Shown piece by piece: positions 37,511 to 46,275 of a stretch of 64,000 bases of DNA; positions within the stretch are counted from its first letter, which is position 1, and each line of letters starts with the position of its first letter. The notes below the pieces were generated by a model. It was not told where the DNA came from. It searched no databases and worked only from the letters and a program-made list of their open reading frames with translations. Origin of the DNA: Bog-756 sp963737625 (GTDB taxonomy: Bacteria > Actinomycetota > Acidimicrobiia > Acidimicrobiales > RAAP-2); the NCBI GenBank assembly GCA_963737625.1, contig CAVTTK010000002.1:1426001-1490000 (forward strand), in the 5' to 3' direction. The position numbers were made by a program, and so were the translations under genes.

Positions 37511-38259
37511 ACGCCGGCCCGACGGATACGCCTGAGGGACGGGTGGTCATGGTGACCGGTGGGACCCGGGGCATCGGACTGGCCTGCGCCAACTGGTTCC
37601 TGGCCCGGGGCGACCGGGTGGCGGTCACCTCGCGGTCGGGTGCGGTCGAAGGAGACGTGCTCGCCGCTCCCGGACAGTTGCTGTCCCTGACCTGCGACGT
37701 GACCGACGGTGCTCAGGTAGAGGCCGCGTTCAGCGCCATCGAGGACGCCTGGTCGCCGGTGGAGGTGCTGGTGGCCAACGCCGGCATCACCCGGGACACC
37801 CTGGTGCTCCGGATGAGCGACGAGGCCTGGTCCGACGTCATCGACACCAATCTCTCGGGCGCCTTCCGGGTGGCCAAACGGGCTCTGAGCAAGATGATCC
37901 GGCTCCACCGCGGACGGGTGATCTTCGTCTCGTCGGTAGGGGCCTACATCGGCTCTCCGGGCCAGGCCAACTACGCCGCTTCCAAGGCCGGCCTGGTGGG
38001 CATGGCTCGCTCGATGGCCCGGGAGGTGGCCAGCCGGTCCATCACCGTCAACGTGATCGCCCCCGGGTTGGTCGAAACGAATATGCTCGCGGCTCTGGGC
38101 GAGGTTCGCATGCAGGAGTTTTCGTCCCAGGTCCCGTTGGGTAGGGTGGGCCAGCCCGACGAGATCGCCGAGGCTGTCGGATTTCTGGCCTCGGACGGAG
38201 CGGCCTACGTGACCGGGGCCGTTCTGCCGGTCGATGGCGGCCTGGGCATGGGTCTGTGA
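37507..38259 (+). CDS. fabG: 3-oxoacyl-ACP reductase
   Basis: This 250-residue short-chain dehydrogenase has the nucleotide-binding TGGTRGIGLACA at residues 14-25, the NAG motif in VANAGITRD, the catalytic Ser/Tyr/Lys in SSVGAYIGSPGQANYAASK, and a C-terminal VTGAVLPVDGGLGMG typical of FabG. It reduces 3-oxoacyl-ACP with NADPH in fatty-acid elongation. The GTG start at 37507 overlaps the fabD stop; an upstream in-frame extension has no support. Confidence 0.92.
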   Translation: MNAGPTDTPEGRVVMVTGGTRGIGLACANWFLARGDRVAVTSRSGAVEGDVLAAPGQLLSLTCDVTDGAQVEAAFSAIEDAWSPVEVLVANAGITRDTLVLRMSDEAWSDVIDTNLSGAFRVAKRALSKMIRLHRGRVIFVSSVGAYIGSPGQANYAASKAGLVGMARSMAREVASRSITVNVIAPGLVETNMLAALGEVRMQEFSSQVPLGRVGQPDEIAEAVGFLASDGAAYVTGAVLPVDGGLGMGL

Positions 38260-38384
38260 GTACCTCGGGAGGGCCCTGCGGGGAGAACTCGGGCCAGGAG
38301 TTCGGAATGCCGGTTGCCGGTGGCAGGGCCGATTGACCGGGAGATGGACACATCGATGATCAACCATGACAAAGGAGCAAATGC

Positions 38385-38624
38385 GTGACTAACGACGAGG
38401 CATTCGAGAAGTTCACGGAGTGTGCGGTGGAAGTTCTCCAGGTGCCCGCCGACAAGGTGACCAGGGAGGCGCGGTTCGCCGAGGACCTCGATGCCGACAG
38501 CCTCGACCTGGTCGAGCTGGTCATGGCCCTTGAGGAGACGTTCGACGTCTCGGTGGACGAGACAGAGCTCGAGGGTATCGAGACCATCGGGCAGGCCTTC
38601 GACCTGATTGCCGCCAAACTCTGA
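38385..38624 (+). CDS. acpP: Acyl carrier protein
   Basis: This 79-residue acidic protein has the phosphopantetheine attachment Ser39 in EDLDADSLDLVEL, flanked by helices rich in Glu and Asp (VMALEETFDVSVDETE). The GTG start follows an AGGAG at proper spacing. It carries acyl chains between the fab enzymes encoded on both sides. The stop and the fabF start share one base. Confidence 0.95.
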   Translation: MTNDEAFEKFTECAVEVLQVPADKVTREARFAEDLDADSLDLVELVMALEETFDVSVDETELEGIETIGQAFDLIAAKL

Positions 38625-39821
38625 TGCTGCTGGGTATCGGCCCCGACGGCCCGATAGCCGGTAGGAGGGTCGCCATCACCGGACTCGGGGTGGCGTCATG
38701 CTGCGGTGTGGGCACCGATGCGCTGTGGACGGGGCTCAATGGGGCACCACCCGAAGGCGAACGTCGGGTCTGGGACTTCGACCCTGAGCGGTGGTTCACC
38801 ACCAAAGAGGCCCGTCAGGTCGACCGATTCGCCCAATTCGCCGTGGCCGTGGCCGACATGGCCCTGACCGACGCCGGAGAAGCTCGACGCCGATCCGGGC
38901 CGGTCCGGCGTGGTCATGGGGACGGGTGTCGGGGGTCTCGAGACTCTCGAGACCCAGATCCTGATCTTCGGGGAGAAAGGGCCTCGTCGGGTGTCCCCCC
39001 GACTGGTGCCGATGATGATGTCCAACGCCGGGGCCGCCGCCGTCTCCATCCGACTGGGTTGGCACGGCCCCTCCGAGACCATCACCACGGCCTGCGCAGC
39101 CGGCGCCCACAGCATCGGCCATGCGGCCCGCCTGGTGGCTTCCGGTCGCTGTGATGTGGCCATCGGAGGAGCCGCCGAAGCCGGCATGACCGGCGTGGGG
39201 ATCGCCGCCTTCTCCAACATGACCGCTCTGTCGACGTCGGGGAACTCACGTCCCTTCGACATCAGGCGGGACGGGTTCGTGATCACCGAGGGGGCCGGTG
39301 CCCTCGTGCTCGAGGAGTGGGACCGGGCGGTGGCCCGGGGGGCCCACATCTACGGTGAGTTGTCCGGTTCGGCCAGCACCGCCGACGCCCACCACATCAC
39401 TGCCCCCATTCCCGGGGGCTCCGGGGCCGCCGCGTGCATGAGCCTGGCCATGGAGGATGCCATGGTCGAGCCGACCCAGATCGGGCACATCAACGCCCAC
39501 GGCACCTCCACCCCCCTCAACGATCAGGCCGAGTCGGAGGCCATCGCCAAGGTGTTCGGTGCATCAGCCCCCCCGGTGACCTCGACCAAGGGCATCACCG
39601 GGCACGGATTGGGAGCCTGTGGGGCCATCGAGGCGGTGGCCGTGATCCTCAGCATGCAGCACCGCCTCATTCCCCCCACCGCCGGATACGAGCAACCCGA
39701 CCCGGACATCCACCTCGACATCGTCGCCGGAACCGCTCGTCCCTGGGATCCAGCGCCGGTCCTGTCCAACTCGTTCGGGTTCGGTGGCCACAACGGCTGC
39801 CTGGTGTTCTCGCCAGCCTGA
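38624..39821 (+). CDS. fabF: 3-oxoacyl-ACP synthase II, apparent +1 frameshift
   Basis: The first frame gives RVAITGLGVASCCGVGTDAL and the substrate-channel region up to DAGE near residue 87. One base must then be skipped at about 38880-38884 to read LDADPGRSGVVMGTGVGGLE and on to the stop. The catalytic triad is complete in the second part: Cys in ITTACAAGAHSIG, His in NAHGTSTPLND, His in KGITGHGLGACGA. Joined length is about 398 residues, normal for FabF. It condenses malonyl-ACP with acyl-ACP. The 13-residue extension before the usual start and the lack of a fabH neighbour are minor oddities. Confidence 0.88.
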
Positions 39822-39893
39822 AGGGCCGACGGTCCGGCCGGAGCCTCCCCTGGCGGATCGTCCCGGGTGCCGAGGCCCTAGCGTTGGGACCTC

Positions 39894-41648
39894 ATGACCG
39901 AGGACGAGGTTTCCATCGACGCTCCATCCTGGCCCGGCCCCCTCCCCGGGCCCGAGAGTGTGAACGGCGACGGCCGCCATGGGAGCAACGGCGGCAGGAA
40001 CGTCCTGCCCGACCTGGCCATCGGCGCCTTCACGCCCCACGGGCCGTGGACAGTGGATCCGTCGGCCATGAGCTGGCGGTTCCCCTCCGCTACCTCGCCG
40101 GGGATCGACGCCCTACGGGACCAGGCCGCCCTCTTGGCCAGCCACCTGGTCCGACCCCAGCACCTCCCCTCGGTCGGTCGCGTGGCCACTGTTGGCTATC
40201 GGCTCGGCTCGGCCCTGCTCGGCTGGGGCTTCCGCGACCGGGGCACACCGTCGTCGCGGTCCGGGCTGTCCCGTCGCCTACGCCCGGCCTTCGAGCGCCT
40301 GGGTCCGACCTATATCAAATTGGGCCAGATCATCTCTTCCGGCGAGGGGATCTTTCCCGAGGAGTTGGTCGAGGAGTTCCAGCTCCTGCGGGACCGGGTG
40401 CCGCCCGAGCCCTTCACCACGGTCAGGCGGACCATCGAGGAGGATCTGGGCCGACCGCTGGGCGACGTCTTCGTCTCCTTCGACCGTGTGCCCATCGCCT
40501 CGGCGTCCATCGCCCAGGTCCACGCGGCCACCCTACGATCCGGAGAGCGAGTGGTGGTCAAGGTCCAACGGCGCACCGTGGCTTCGTTGGTCCGGCTGGA
40601 CATCGCCGCCATGTCGTGGATCGCACCACAGCTGGTCGGGCGTATACCCATCGCCACGCTCACCAACCCCCCCGCTCTGGTCGATCTGTTCGCCGAGACC
40701 ATCGTGGAGGAGCTCGACTTCCGCCTCGAGGCCCAGAACATGCTGGACATCGCCGCGGTCTTCGCCGGCAGTGGCCAGCGAACCATCGTGGTGCCACGTC
40801 CCCACCCGGAGCTGGTGACCCGGCGGGTCCTGGTCATGGAGCACCTCCACGGATTCGCCTGGGGCAACGCCGCCGGCATGCGGGCCGCCGGTATCGACAC
40901 CGCCGCCGTGCTGCGGTCCAGTCTGATCGCCTTTCTGGAGGGGGCGCTCCTCTACGGGGTGTTCCATGGCGATCTGCACGGGGGAAATCTCATGGTCCAG
41001 ACGGACGGGACCGTGGCCCTGTTGGACTTCGGGATTACCGGGCGCCTCGACGAGCGCAAACGTCTGGCCTTCCTGCGGCTGCAGATGGGTGCCACGACCA
41101 ACAATCTGACGGTCCAGGTCGAAGCGCTCCGCGACCTCGGCGCCCTGCCTGCCGATTCCGACGTGGAGGCCGTCATCCGAGACCTGGGGCTCGATCGCCC
41201 CCCCGTCGACCCCACCACCCTCACCGCCGATCAGATGGTGGCCGAGCTCCGTGATGTGACCAAGGCCCTACTGGGCTACGGCGCCCGTATGCCCAAGGAG
41301 CTCATGCTCTTCGTCAAGGACATCCTGTTCCTCAACGGGGCCATGGCCACCATGGCCCCCGACGTGGACATCCTGGGGGAGATCCTGGCCGTGGTGACCT
41401 ACTTCACGGAGCACCACGGCGACCAGATAGCCCGCGACGTGGGCGTGGAGCTGCTGGACACACCGGTCGACCTGGACGGCTACCGGGCGGCCATGGGGTT
41501 CCCCGACGAGTCCGACCCCATCACCTTCCACGACCTCCAAGAGCGACGTGAGCTGATCCGGCGCCGGCTCCAGGATCGGAGCCAGCCGCCGAGCCGTCGG
41601 TCGTTCCTCCGTGCCCTCTACCGGGTGATCCGACCCCAGCGCCCCTGA
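39894..41648 (+). CDS. ABC1/UbiB family atypical kinase-like protein
   Basis: This 584-residue protein has the ABC1 hallmarks: LGPTYIKLGQIISS (KxGQ motif), ASASIAQVHAATL (Ala-rich loop), VVVKVQRR, EELDFRLEAQNM, and the metal/catalytic part GVFHGDLHGGNLMV with LLDFGITG. The first 110 residues are a variable, probably disordered region and the last 40 are basic. Family members (UbiB, AarF, Coq8) act in quinone or lipid metabolism as ATPases rather than protein kinases. It lies 72 bp after fabF in the same direction and may be read with the fab genes. Confidence 0.88.
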   Translation: MTEDEVSIDAPSWPGPLPGPESVNGDGRHGSNGGRNVLPDLAIGAFTPHGPWTVDPSAMSWRFPSATSPGIDALRDQAALLASHLVRPQHLPSVGRVATVGYRLGSALLGWGFRDRGTPSSRSGLSRRLRPAFERLGPTYIKLGQIISSGEGIFPEELVEEFQLLRDRVPPEPFTTVRRTIEEDLGRPLGDVFVSFDRVPIASASIAQVHAATLRSGERVVVKVQRRTVASLVRLDIAAMSWIAPQLVGRIPIATLTNPPALVDLFAETIVEELDFRLEAQNMLDIAAVFAGSGQRTIVVPRPHPELVTRRVLVMEHLHGFAWGNAAGMRAAGIDTAAVLRSSLIAFLEGALLYGVFHGDLHGGNLMVQTDGTVALLDFGITGRLDERKRLAFLRLQMGATTNNLTVQVEALRDLGALPADSDVEAVIRDLGLDRPPVDPTTLTADQMVAELRDVTKALLGYGARMPKELMLFVKDILFLNGAMATMAPDVDILGEILAVVTYFTEHHGDQIARDVGVELLDTPVDLDGYRAAMGFPDESDPITFHDLQERRELIRRRLQDRSQPPSRRSFLRALYRVIRPQRP

Positions 41649-41685
41649 TCCGGACGGCCCGGCGGGTCGACCGACCGACCGGCCA

Positions 41686-42531
41686 CTACACCCGAGACGA
41701 CTCGTCCAGGGCGTGTCGGAGGGAGGATACGAAGGTCGCCGCCCCCTCGGGTCCCGCGCCTTCGAGCAGTCGACGTACCAGGGCCGAGCCGACCACCACC
41801 CCGTCAGCCACCTCGCACACGGCCACGGCCTGTTCGGGAGTGGAGACACCGATGCCCACACAGACCGGCAGCTCGGTGGCCCGGACCACGCGGCCGGCCA
41901 CCTGACGGGCCGAGTCGGCCAGTTCGACCTGTTCGCCCGTGACCCCCATACGACCCACGGCGTAGACGAACCCCCGTGACCGGCGACAGACGGCAGCGAT
42001 GCGATCCTCCGGGGTGGACGGGGCCACCAGCAGCACCGTGGCCACATCGGCGTGGTCGGCGGCCCGGACCCAGGGACCCAGCTCCTCGAGCGGCAGGTCG
42101 GGAACGATCGCCCCGGAGACCCCCGACTCGGCCATCATGCCGGCGATCCGGTCGTGCCCCGCCCGGTAGACGACGTTGTAGTAGGTCATCACCACCAGAG
42201 GGATGCCGATGTCGATGCGGCTCAGATCGGCCAGAATGCCGTCCGGGGTGGTTCCCCGTTCGAGCGCCCGGAGCGACGCCTCTTGGATGGTGGGCCCGTC
42301 GATCATCGGATCCGAGAACGGAATGCCCACCTCGATGGCGTCGGCGCCCGCCCCGGCCAGGGCCTCGACGGTTAGCAGCCACTCGTCGTCCATCCCACCG
42401 GTCACGTAGGGAACCAGCAGCTTGTGCCCGCCATCCCGGCGGGCGGTCAGCCACGATTCGAGTCGACCGGACCGGTGGTCGACCGGCTCGGTGATGGTTC
42501 GGTGCAGTCCATCGGAGGGGCTGACGGTCAC
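41686..42531 (-). CDS. trpA: Tryptophan synthase alpha chain
   Basis: This 281-residue TIM barrel has the catalytic Glu in ADAIEVGIPFSDP, the catalytic Asp in PDLPLEE, and phosphate-binding loops near VYAVGRMGVTG and CVGIGVSTPEQA. It cleaves indole-3-glycerol phosphate to indole, which is passed to TrpB. It is the last gene of a leftward trpC-F-B-A run, all linked by 4-nt overlaps, and is convergent with the ABC1 gene. Confidence 0.95.
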   Translation of the reverse strand: MTVSPSDGLHRTITEPVDHRSGRLESWLTARRDGGHKLLVPYVTGGMDDEWLLTVEALAGAGADAIEVGIPFSDPMIDGPTIQEASLRALERGTTPDGILADLSRIDIGIPLVVMTYYNVVYRAGHDRIAGMMAESGVSGAIVPDLPLEELGPWVRAADHADVATVLLVAPSTPEDRIAAVCRRSRGFVYAVGRMGVTGEQVELADSARQVAGRVVRATELPVCVGIGVSTPEQAVAVCEVADGVVVGSALVRRLLEGAGPEGAATFVSSLRHALDESSRV

Positions 42532-43748
42532 GGATGCAACAGCTCGCGTACCTGGGCGACGTCCTTGTCCCCGCGTCCGGACAGGTTCACCAGCACCGTG
42601 GAGCCACTCGGCAGGTCCGGGGTGCCGGCCCGGTCGATGACCCAGGCGATGGCATGGGCCGACTCCAGGGCGGGAATGATGCCCTCGGTGCGGGCCAATC
42701 GCTGGAACGCCTCGAGCACCTGGACGTCGTCGGCCGACTCGTACCGGGCCCGACCCAGCTCGCCGAGATAGGCATGCTCGGGACCGATGCCGGGATAGTC
42801 CAACCCGGCCGAGATGGAGTGGGCCTCGAGGATCTGGCCCTCCTCGTTCTGCATGAGGGCGCTCCGCATCCCGTGGAGGATCCCCGGTATCCCCGACGTC
42901 ATGGCCGCGCCTCCGGCCGCCTCCACGGCCACCAGCGCCGAGGACGTCGCATCAGCGAAGCCGGCGAAGATGCCGGCGGCGTTGGAACCGCCGCCAGCAC
43001 AGGCCACCACCACGTCGGGGTCGGCCCCGTCGAGCAGCTGGCGGCACTGCAGGCGTGCCTCGTCCCCGATGACCCGCTGGAACTCACGCACCATCCACGG
43101 GTAGGGATGGGGGCCCATCACCGACCCCAAGCAGTAGTGGGTCTCCCCCACCGAAGCCACCCAGTCCCGCAGGGCCTCGTTCACGGCGTCCTTCAAGGTC
43201 CGGCTCCCACTGGACACCGAGCGGACCTCGGCCCCCAGCAGCTCCATCCGGAACACGTTGAGCTCCTGACGTCGGGTATCGACCTCTCCCATGTAGACCA
43301 GGCACTCCATGCCGAACAGGGCGGCCGCGGTGGCCGTGGCCACGCCGTGCTGCCCGGCCCCCGTCTCGGCGATCAACCGGCGCTTGCCCATCCGTCGGGC
43401 GAGCAGTCCCTGGCCGATGACGTTGTTGAGCTTGTGCGAACCGGTGTGGGCCAGGTCCTCCCGCTTCAAGAGGAGGCGGATCCCGAGCTCATCGGACAGC
43501 CGACCGCACTCGGTGACCGGCGTGGGCCGACCGCCGTAGTGCCGCAGGATCTCCTCGAACTCGTCCCGGAACGACGGGTCGGCCCACGCCGAACGGAATG
43601 CCGCCTCGAGCTCCATGCAGGCCGGGATCAGCGATTCAGGGACGAATCGGCCACCGAACGGACCGAACCGCCCACTGGGCCCCGGATCGCCCATGATGAG
43701 ACCCGTCGGGTCGGCGTCCGATCCGACGGGATGCAGCCGCTCGGTCAT
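42528..43748 (-). CDS. trpB: Tryptophan synthase beta chain
   Basis: This 406-residue enzyme has the pyridoxal phosphate-binding Lys106 in EDLAHTGSHKLNN, GAGQHGVATATAAALFGME, the phosphate loop CAGGGSNAAG, and LDYPGIGPEHAYL near the C-terminus. It joins indole and serine to give tryptophan. The ATG at 43748 overlaps the trpF stop (ATGA) and is preferred; the open frame extends further upstream only as an overlap with trpF. Confidence 0.95.
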   Translation of the reverse strand: MTERLHPVGSDADPTGLIMGDPGPSGRFGPFGGRFVPESLIPACMELEAAFRSAWADPSFRDEFEEILRHYGGRPTPVTECGRLSDELGIRLLLKREDLAHTGSHKLNNVIGQGLLARRMGKRRLIAETGAGQHGVATATAAALFGMECLVYMGEVDTRRQELNVFRMELLGAEVRSVSSGSRTLKDAVNEALRDWVASVGETHYCLGSVMGPHPYPWMVREFQRVIGDEARLQCRQLLDGADPDVVVACAGGGSNAAGIFAGFADATSSALVAVEAAGGAAMTSGIPGILHGMRSALMQNEEGQILEAHSISAGLDYPGIGPEHAYLGELGRARYESADDVQVLEAFQRLARTEGIIPALESAHAIAWVIDRAGTPDLPSGSTVLVNLSGRGDKDVAQVRELLHP

Positions 43749-44509
43749 TCGTCGTCCTGCCAGTCGAAGGGACCCCGTCCACCGTCGGCGGTACCGACGG
43801 ACCCGGTGTAGGTGCTGGCCGCGGCCTCCCCGGCCGTGGCGGCCACCATACCGGCCGCGGCATGGGCGGCGGCCACGAACGCCCTCAGCTTTCCGGGATC
43901 CTTGATGCCGGGTGAGGCCTCGACCCCTGACGCCACGTCCACGCCCCACGGATGGAGGTGCGCGATGGCGGCCCCCACGTTCTCGGGCCGGAGACCACCG
44001 GACACGATCAACCGGGTGGGGTCGACCACCCCTTCGGCCAGACGCCAGTCGAACAGTTCGCCGGAACCGGGGTTGGCCCCGTCGATGAGCAACGTCTGGG
44101 CGCCGTACTCGCCGAAGCGCTCGATGTTCCGGTGCCCGGCCGGGAAGGCCTTGATGGTCCACCGAGTGCGACTGGCGACCCACTGGGTGTCCTCGATGGA
44201 CTCCACCCCGTGGAGTTGGACCGCGCCCAGTCCGATCTGGTTGGCGATGTCCACCACGCGCTGGGGCGCCTCGTCGCGGAACACCCCGACCGTGACGATG
44301 CCGTAGGGCAGTCGTTTGATGATGTCGGCCACGGCGGTTGGGGACATCTGGCGGGGCGAGGGGGCGAACACGAACCCTACGGCGTTGGCCCCCATCCCCA
44401 CGGCGAGCAGTGCGTCCGCCTCCGAGGTGATGCCGCAGATCTTGACGAAGAGACCGTCCGTGTCACCATCGTGGTCGGGTCCGAGCCCGACCGAACCTGC
44501 TGTGCTCAC
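43745..44509 (-). CDS. trpF: Phosphoribosylanthranilate isomerase
   Basis: This 254-residue barrel has the catalytic Cys in LFVKICGITSEADA, AVGFVFAPSPRQM, QLHGVE, the catalytic Asp in LLIDGANPGSGE and the phosphate site ASGVEASPGIKD. About 25 residues before the core and 30 after it are extra. It converts phosphoribosylanthranilate to the carboxyphenylamino-deoxyribulose phosphate used by TrpC. The GTG start overlaps the trpC stop. A dedicated TrpF is notable because many actinobacteria use PriA instead. Confidence 0.93.
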   Translation of the reverse strand: MSTAGSVGLGPDHDGDTDGLFVKICGITSEADALLAVGMGANAVGFVFAPSPRQMSPTAVADIIKRLPYGIVTVGVFRDEAPQRVVDIANQIGLGAVQLHGVESIEDTQWVASRTRWTIKAFPAGHRNIERFGEYGAQTLLIDGANPGSGELFDWRLAEGVVDPTRLIVSGGLRPENVGAAIAHLHPWGVDVASGVEASPGIKDPGKLRAFVAAAHAAAGMVAATAGEAAASTYTGSVGTADGGRGPFDWQDDE

Positions 44510-45297
44510 GCTCCCACCCCGAGCAGCCGCTCCACGGCGGCGCGGCGATCGCCCGATCGCACCAGACGCTCCCCGACCAGGACGGCCTGGTAACCGGCGT
44601 CAGCCAGCCGGCGTACGTCGTCGCGGCCTTCGATTCCCGACTCGGCCACGGCGGTGACGTGATCGGGGATCGTCGGGCCGAGGCGGAGGGCCCGTTGGTG
44701 ATCCACCTCGAAGGTCCGGAGGTCCCGTTGGTTGACACCGATCACCTCGGCGCCGGCCTCCACGGCCCTCGCCAATTCGAGGTCGTCATGCACTTCGACG
44801 AGGGCGGTGAGTGAACAGCGTCGGGCCACGTTGAGGAAGAGCGAGAGTTCATCGTCCGTGAGCGCGGCCACAATCAGGAGCACGGCATCGGCGCCCATCA
44901 GCCGGGCATCGCAGACGTCGAGTGGACTCACGGTGAAGTCCTTGCGGAGGACGGGGAGCCCGCAGGCCCCCCGCGCCGAGCGCAGATCCTCCACGCTGCC
45001 GCCGAAGAATTCGGCATCGGTGAGGACCGAGAGACAGGCGGCTCCGCCGGCCTCATACTCCTGGGCCGTCGAGACTGGATCGAGGCTGCCGTCGAGGTCA
45101 CCCTTGGAGGGAGAGCGGCGCTTGATCTCGGAGATGAGCGCCATGCCCTGTCGGGATGCCGTTTCGGTGATGGCGGTCCGGAACGGACGCACGGGACCGG
45201 CCCGACCGGCCTGCTCCACGAGCTCGTCGAGCGGCCGACCATCGCCGACGGCCCCGGCCCGGTGGACTGCGATGATGGTGTCGAGGTACGCCGGCAT
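44506..45297 (-). CDS. trpC: Indole-3-glycerol phosphate synthase
   Basis: This 263-residue enzyme shows ISEIKRRSPSKGD (catalytic Lys and phosphate site), LSVLTDAEFFGGS, LRKDFTVSPLDV, LIVAALTD, GVNQRDLRTFEVD and AESGIEGRDDV, in the normal TrpC order. It forms indole-3-glycerol phosphate. It is the first gene of the trpC-F-B-A run; 249 bp separate it from the divergent response-regulator gene, enough for both promoters. Confidence 0.95.
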   Translation of the reverse strand: MPAYLDTIIAVHRAGAVGDGRPLDELVEQAGRAGPVRPFRTAITETASRQGMALISEIKRRSPSKGDLDGSLDPVSTAQEYEAGGAACLSVLTDAEFFGGSVEDLRSARGACGLPVLRKDFTVSPLDVCDARLMGADAVLLIVAALTDDELSLFLNVARRCSLTALVEVHDDLELARAVEAGAEVIGVNQRDLRTFEVDHQRALRLGPTIPDHVTAVAESGIEGRDDVRRLADAGYQAVLVGERLVRSGDRRAAVERLLGVGA

Positions 45298-45546
45298 GGC
45301 CTAGGGATCCTACCAACGTTGCCCCGGGAGCCAGCCTGATCGTCGGCTGCGTGGCTCTCGGTCCCGGTGGGCATCCCGGCCCGGCCCGGGCTCCCACCGG
45401 GCGAAGCCCGCGGCTCACCGAGCGAGGTGGAAGGGAACCGGGTACGGGAGCACGGCCGAGGCCTCCGGCCTGGGCGACGCCGGGCCGGATAACACTTCCC
45501 TAATCATGGCAGGCGATGATGGGGTCCCGATGGCAGGCTGGAGGGC

Positions 45547-46275
45547 ATGGTGACCGGAGAGGACACGCTGGTGGTCATCGAGGACGACCACAACATCTCG
45601 GATCTGGTGGCGATGTACTTGCGTCGCGACGGGTTCCGGGTGCTGCAGGCCGACGACGGTGAGAGGGGCCTGGCCCTGGTGGAGCGGGAGAGTCCCAAGC
45701 TGGTCATCGTGGACATCGGTCTGCCCGGTGACCTGGACGGCTTCGACGTGTGCCGGCGGCTGCGGGGCGAGGCCTTCCGTGCCCGCCACCGACCGGGTTC
45801 GGCCACCGGCACGGCCGGCGGGATCCCGGTGCTGATTCTCAGCGCCCGGGACGACGAGGTCGACCGGGTGCTGGGCCTCGAACTCGGGGCCGATGATTAC
45901 GTGACCAAGCCGTTCTCCGCCCGGGAACTGGTGGCCCGGGTCCATGCCATTCTCCGGCGCAGCGAGGGAGCCGTGACCACCGGGGCCCCGGCCGTCGTCG
46001 TCCTAGGGGCCATCGAGGTAGACGAAGGGCGCCGTGAGGTGCGCCGGGCCGGGACCGTCGTCCCCCTGGCCACGCGGGAGTTCGACCTGCTGGCCTACCT
46101 GGCCGACAACCTCGGTTTGGCGCTGTCCCGCCGGCAACTCCTCAACGGGGTGTGGGGCGACGAATGGTACGGCGACGAGCGGACCGTTGACGTCCATGTC
46201 CGTCAGCTGCGCAAGAAGCTGGGCGACGACCTACCCCTGGCCACGGTCTGGGGAGTCGGCTACCGAATGGGATGA
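45547..46275 (+). CDS. OmpR-family response regulator
   Basis: This 242-residue protein has a receiver domain with acidic pocket EDD near residues 15-17 and predicted phospho-Asp56 in LVIVDIGLPGDLDG. Between the phosphorylation site and the LILSARDDE strand is an insertion of about 15 residues (FRARHRPGSATGTAGG). VTKPFSARE carries the conserved Lys. The winged-helix domain at about 150-240 has RREVRRAGTVVPLATREFDL and ERTVDVHVRQLRKKLGD. It binds DNA when phosphorylated by the kinase encoded next to it (4-nt overlap). Confidence 0.92.
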   Translation: MVTGEDTLVVIEDDHNISDLVAMYLRRDGFRVLQADDGERGLALVERESPKLVIVDIGLPGDLDGFDVCRRLRGEAFRARHRPGSATGTAGGIPVLILSARDDEVDRVLGLELGADDYVTKPFSARELVARVHAILRRSEGAVTTGAPAVVVLGAIEVDEGRREVRRAGTVVPLATREFDLLAYLADNLGLALSRRQLLNGVWGDEWYGDERTVDVHVRQLRKKLGDDLPLATVWGVGYRMG

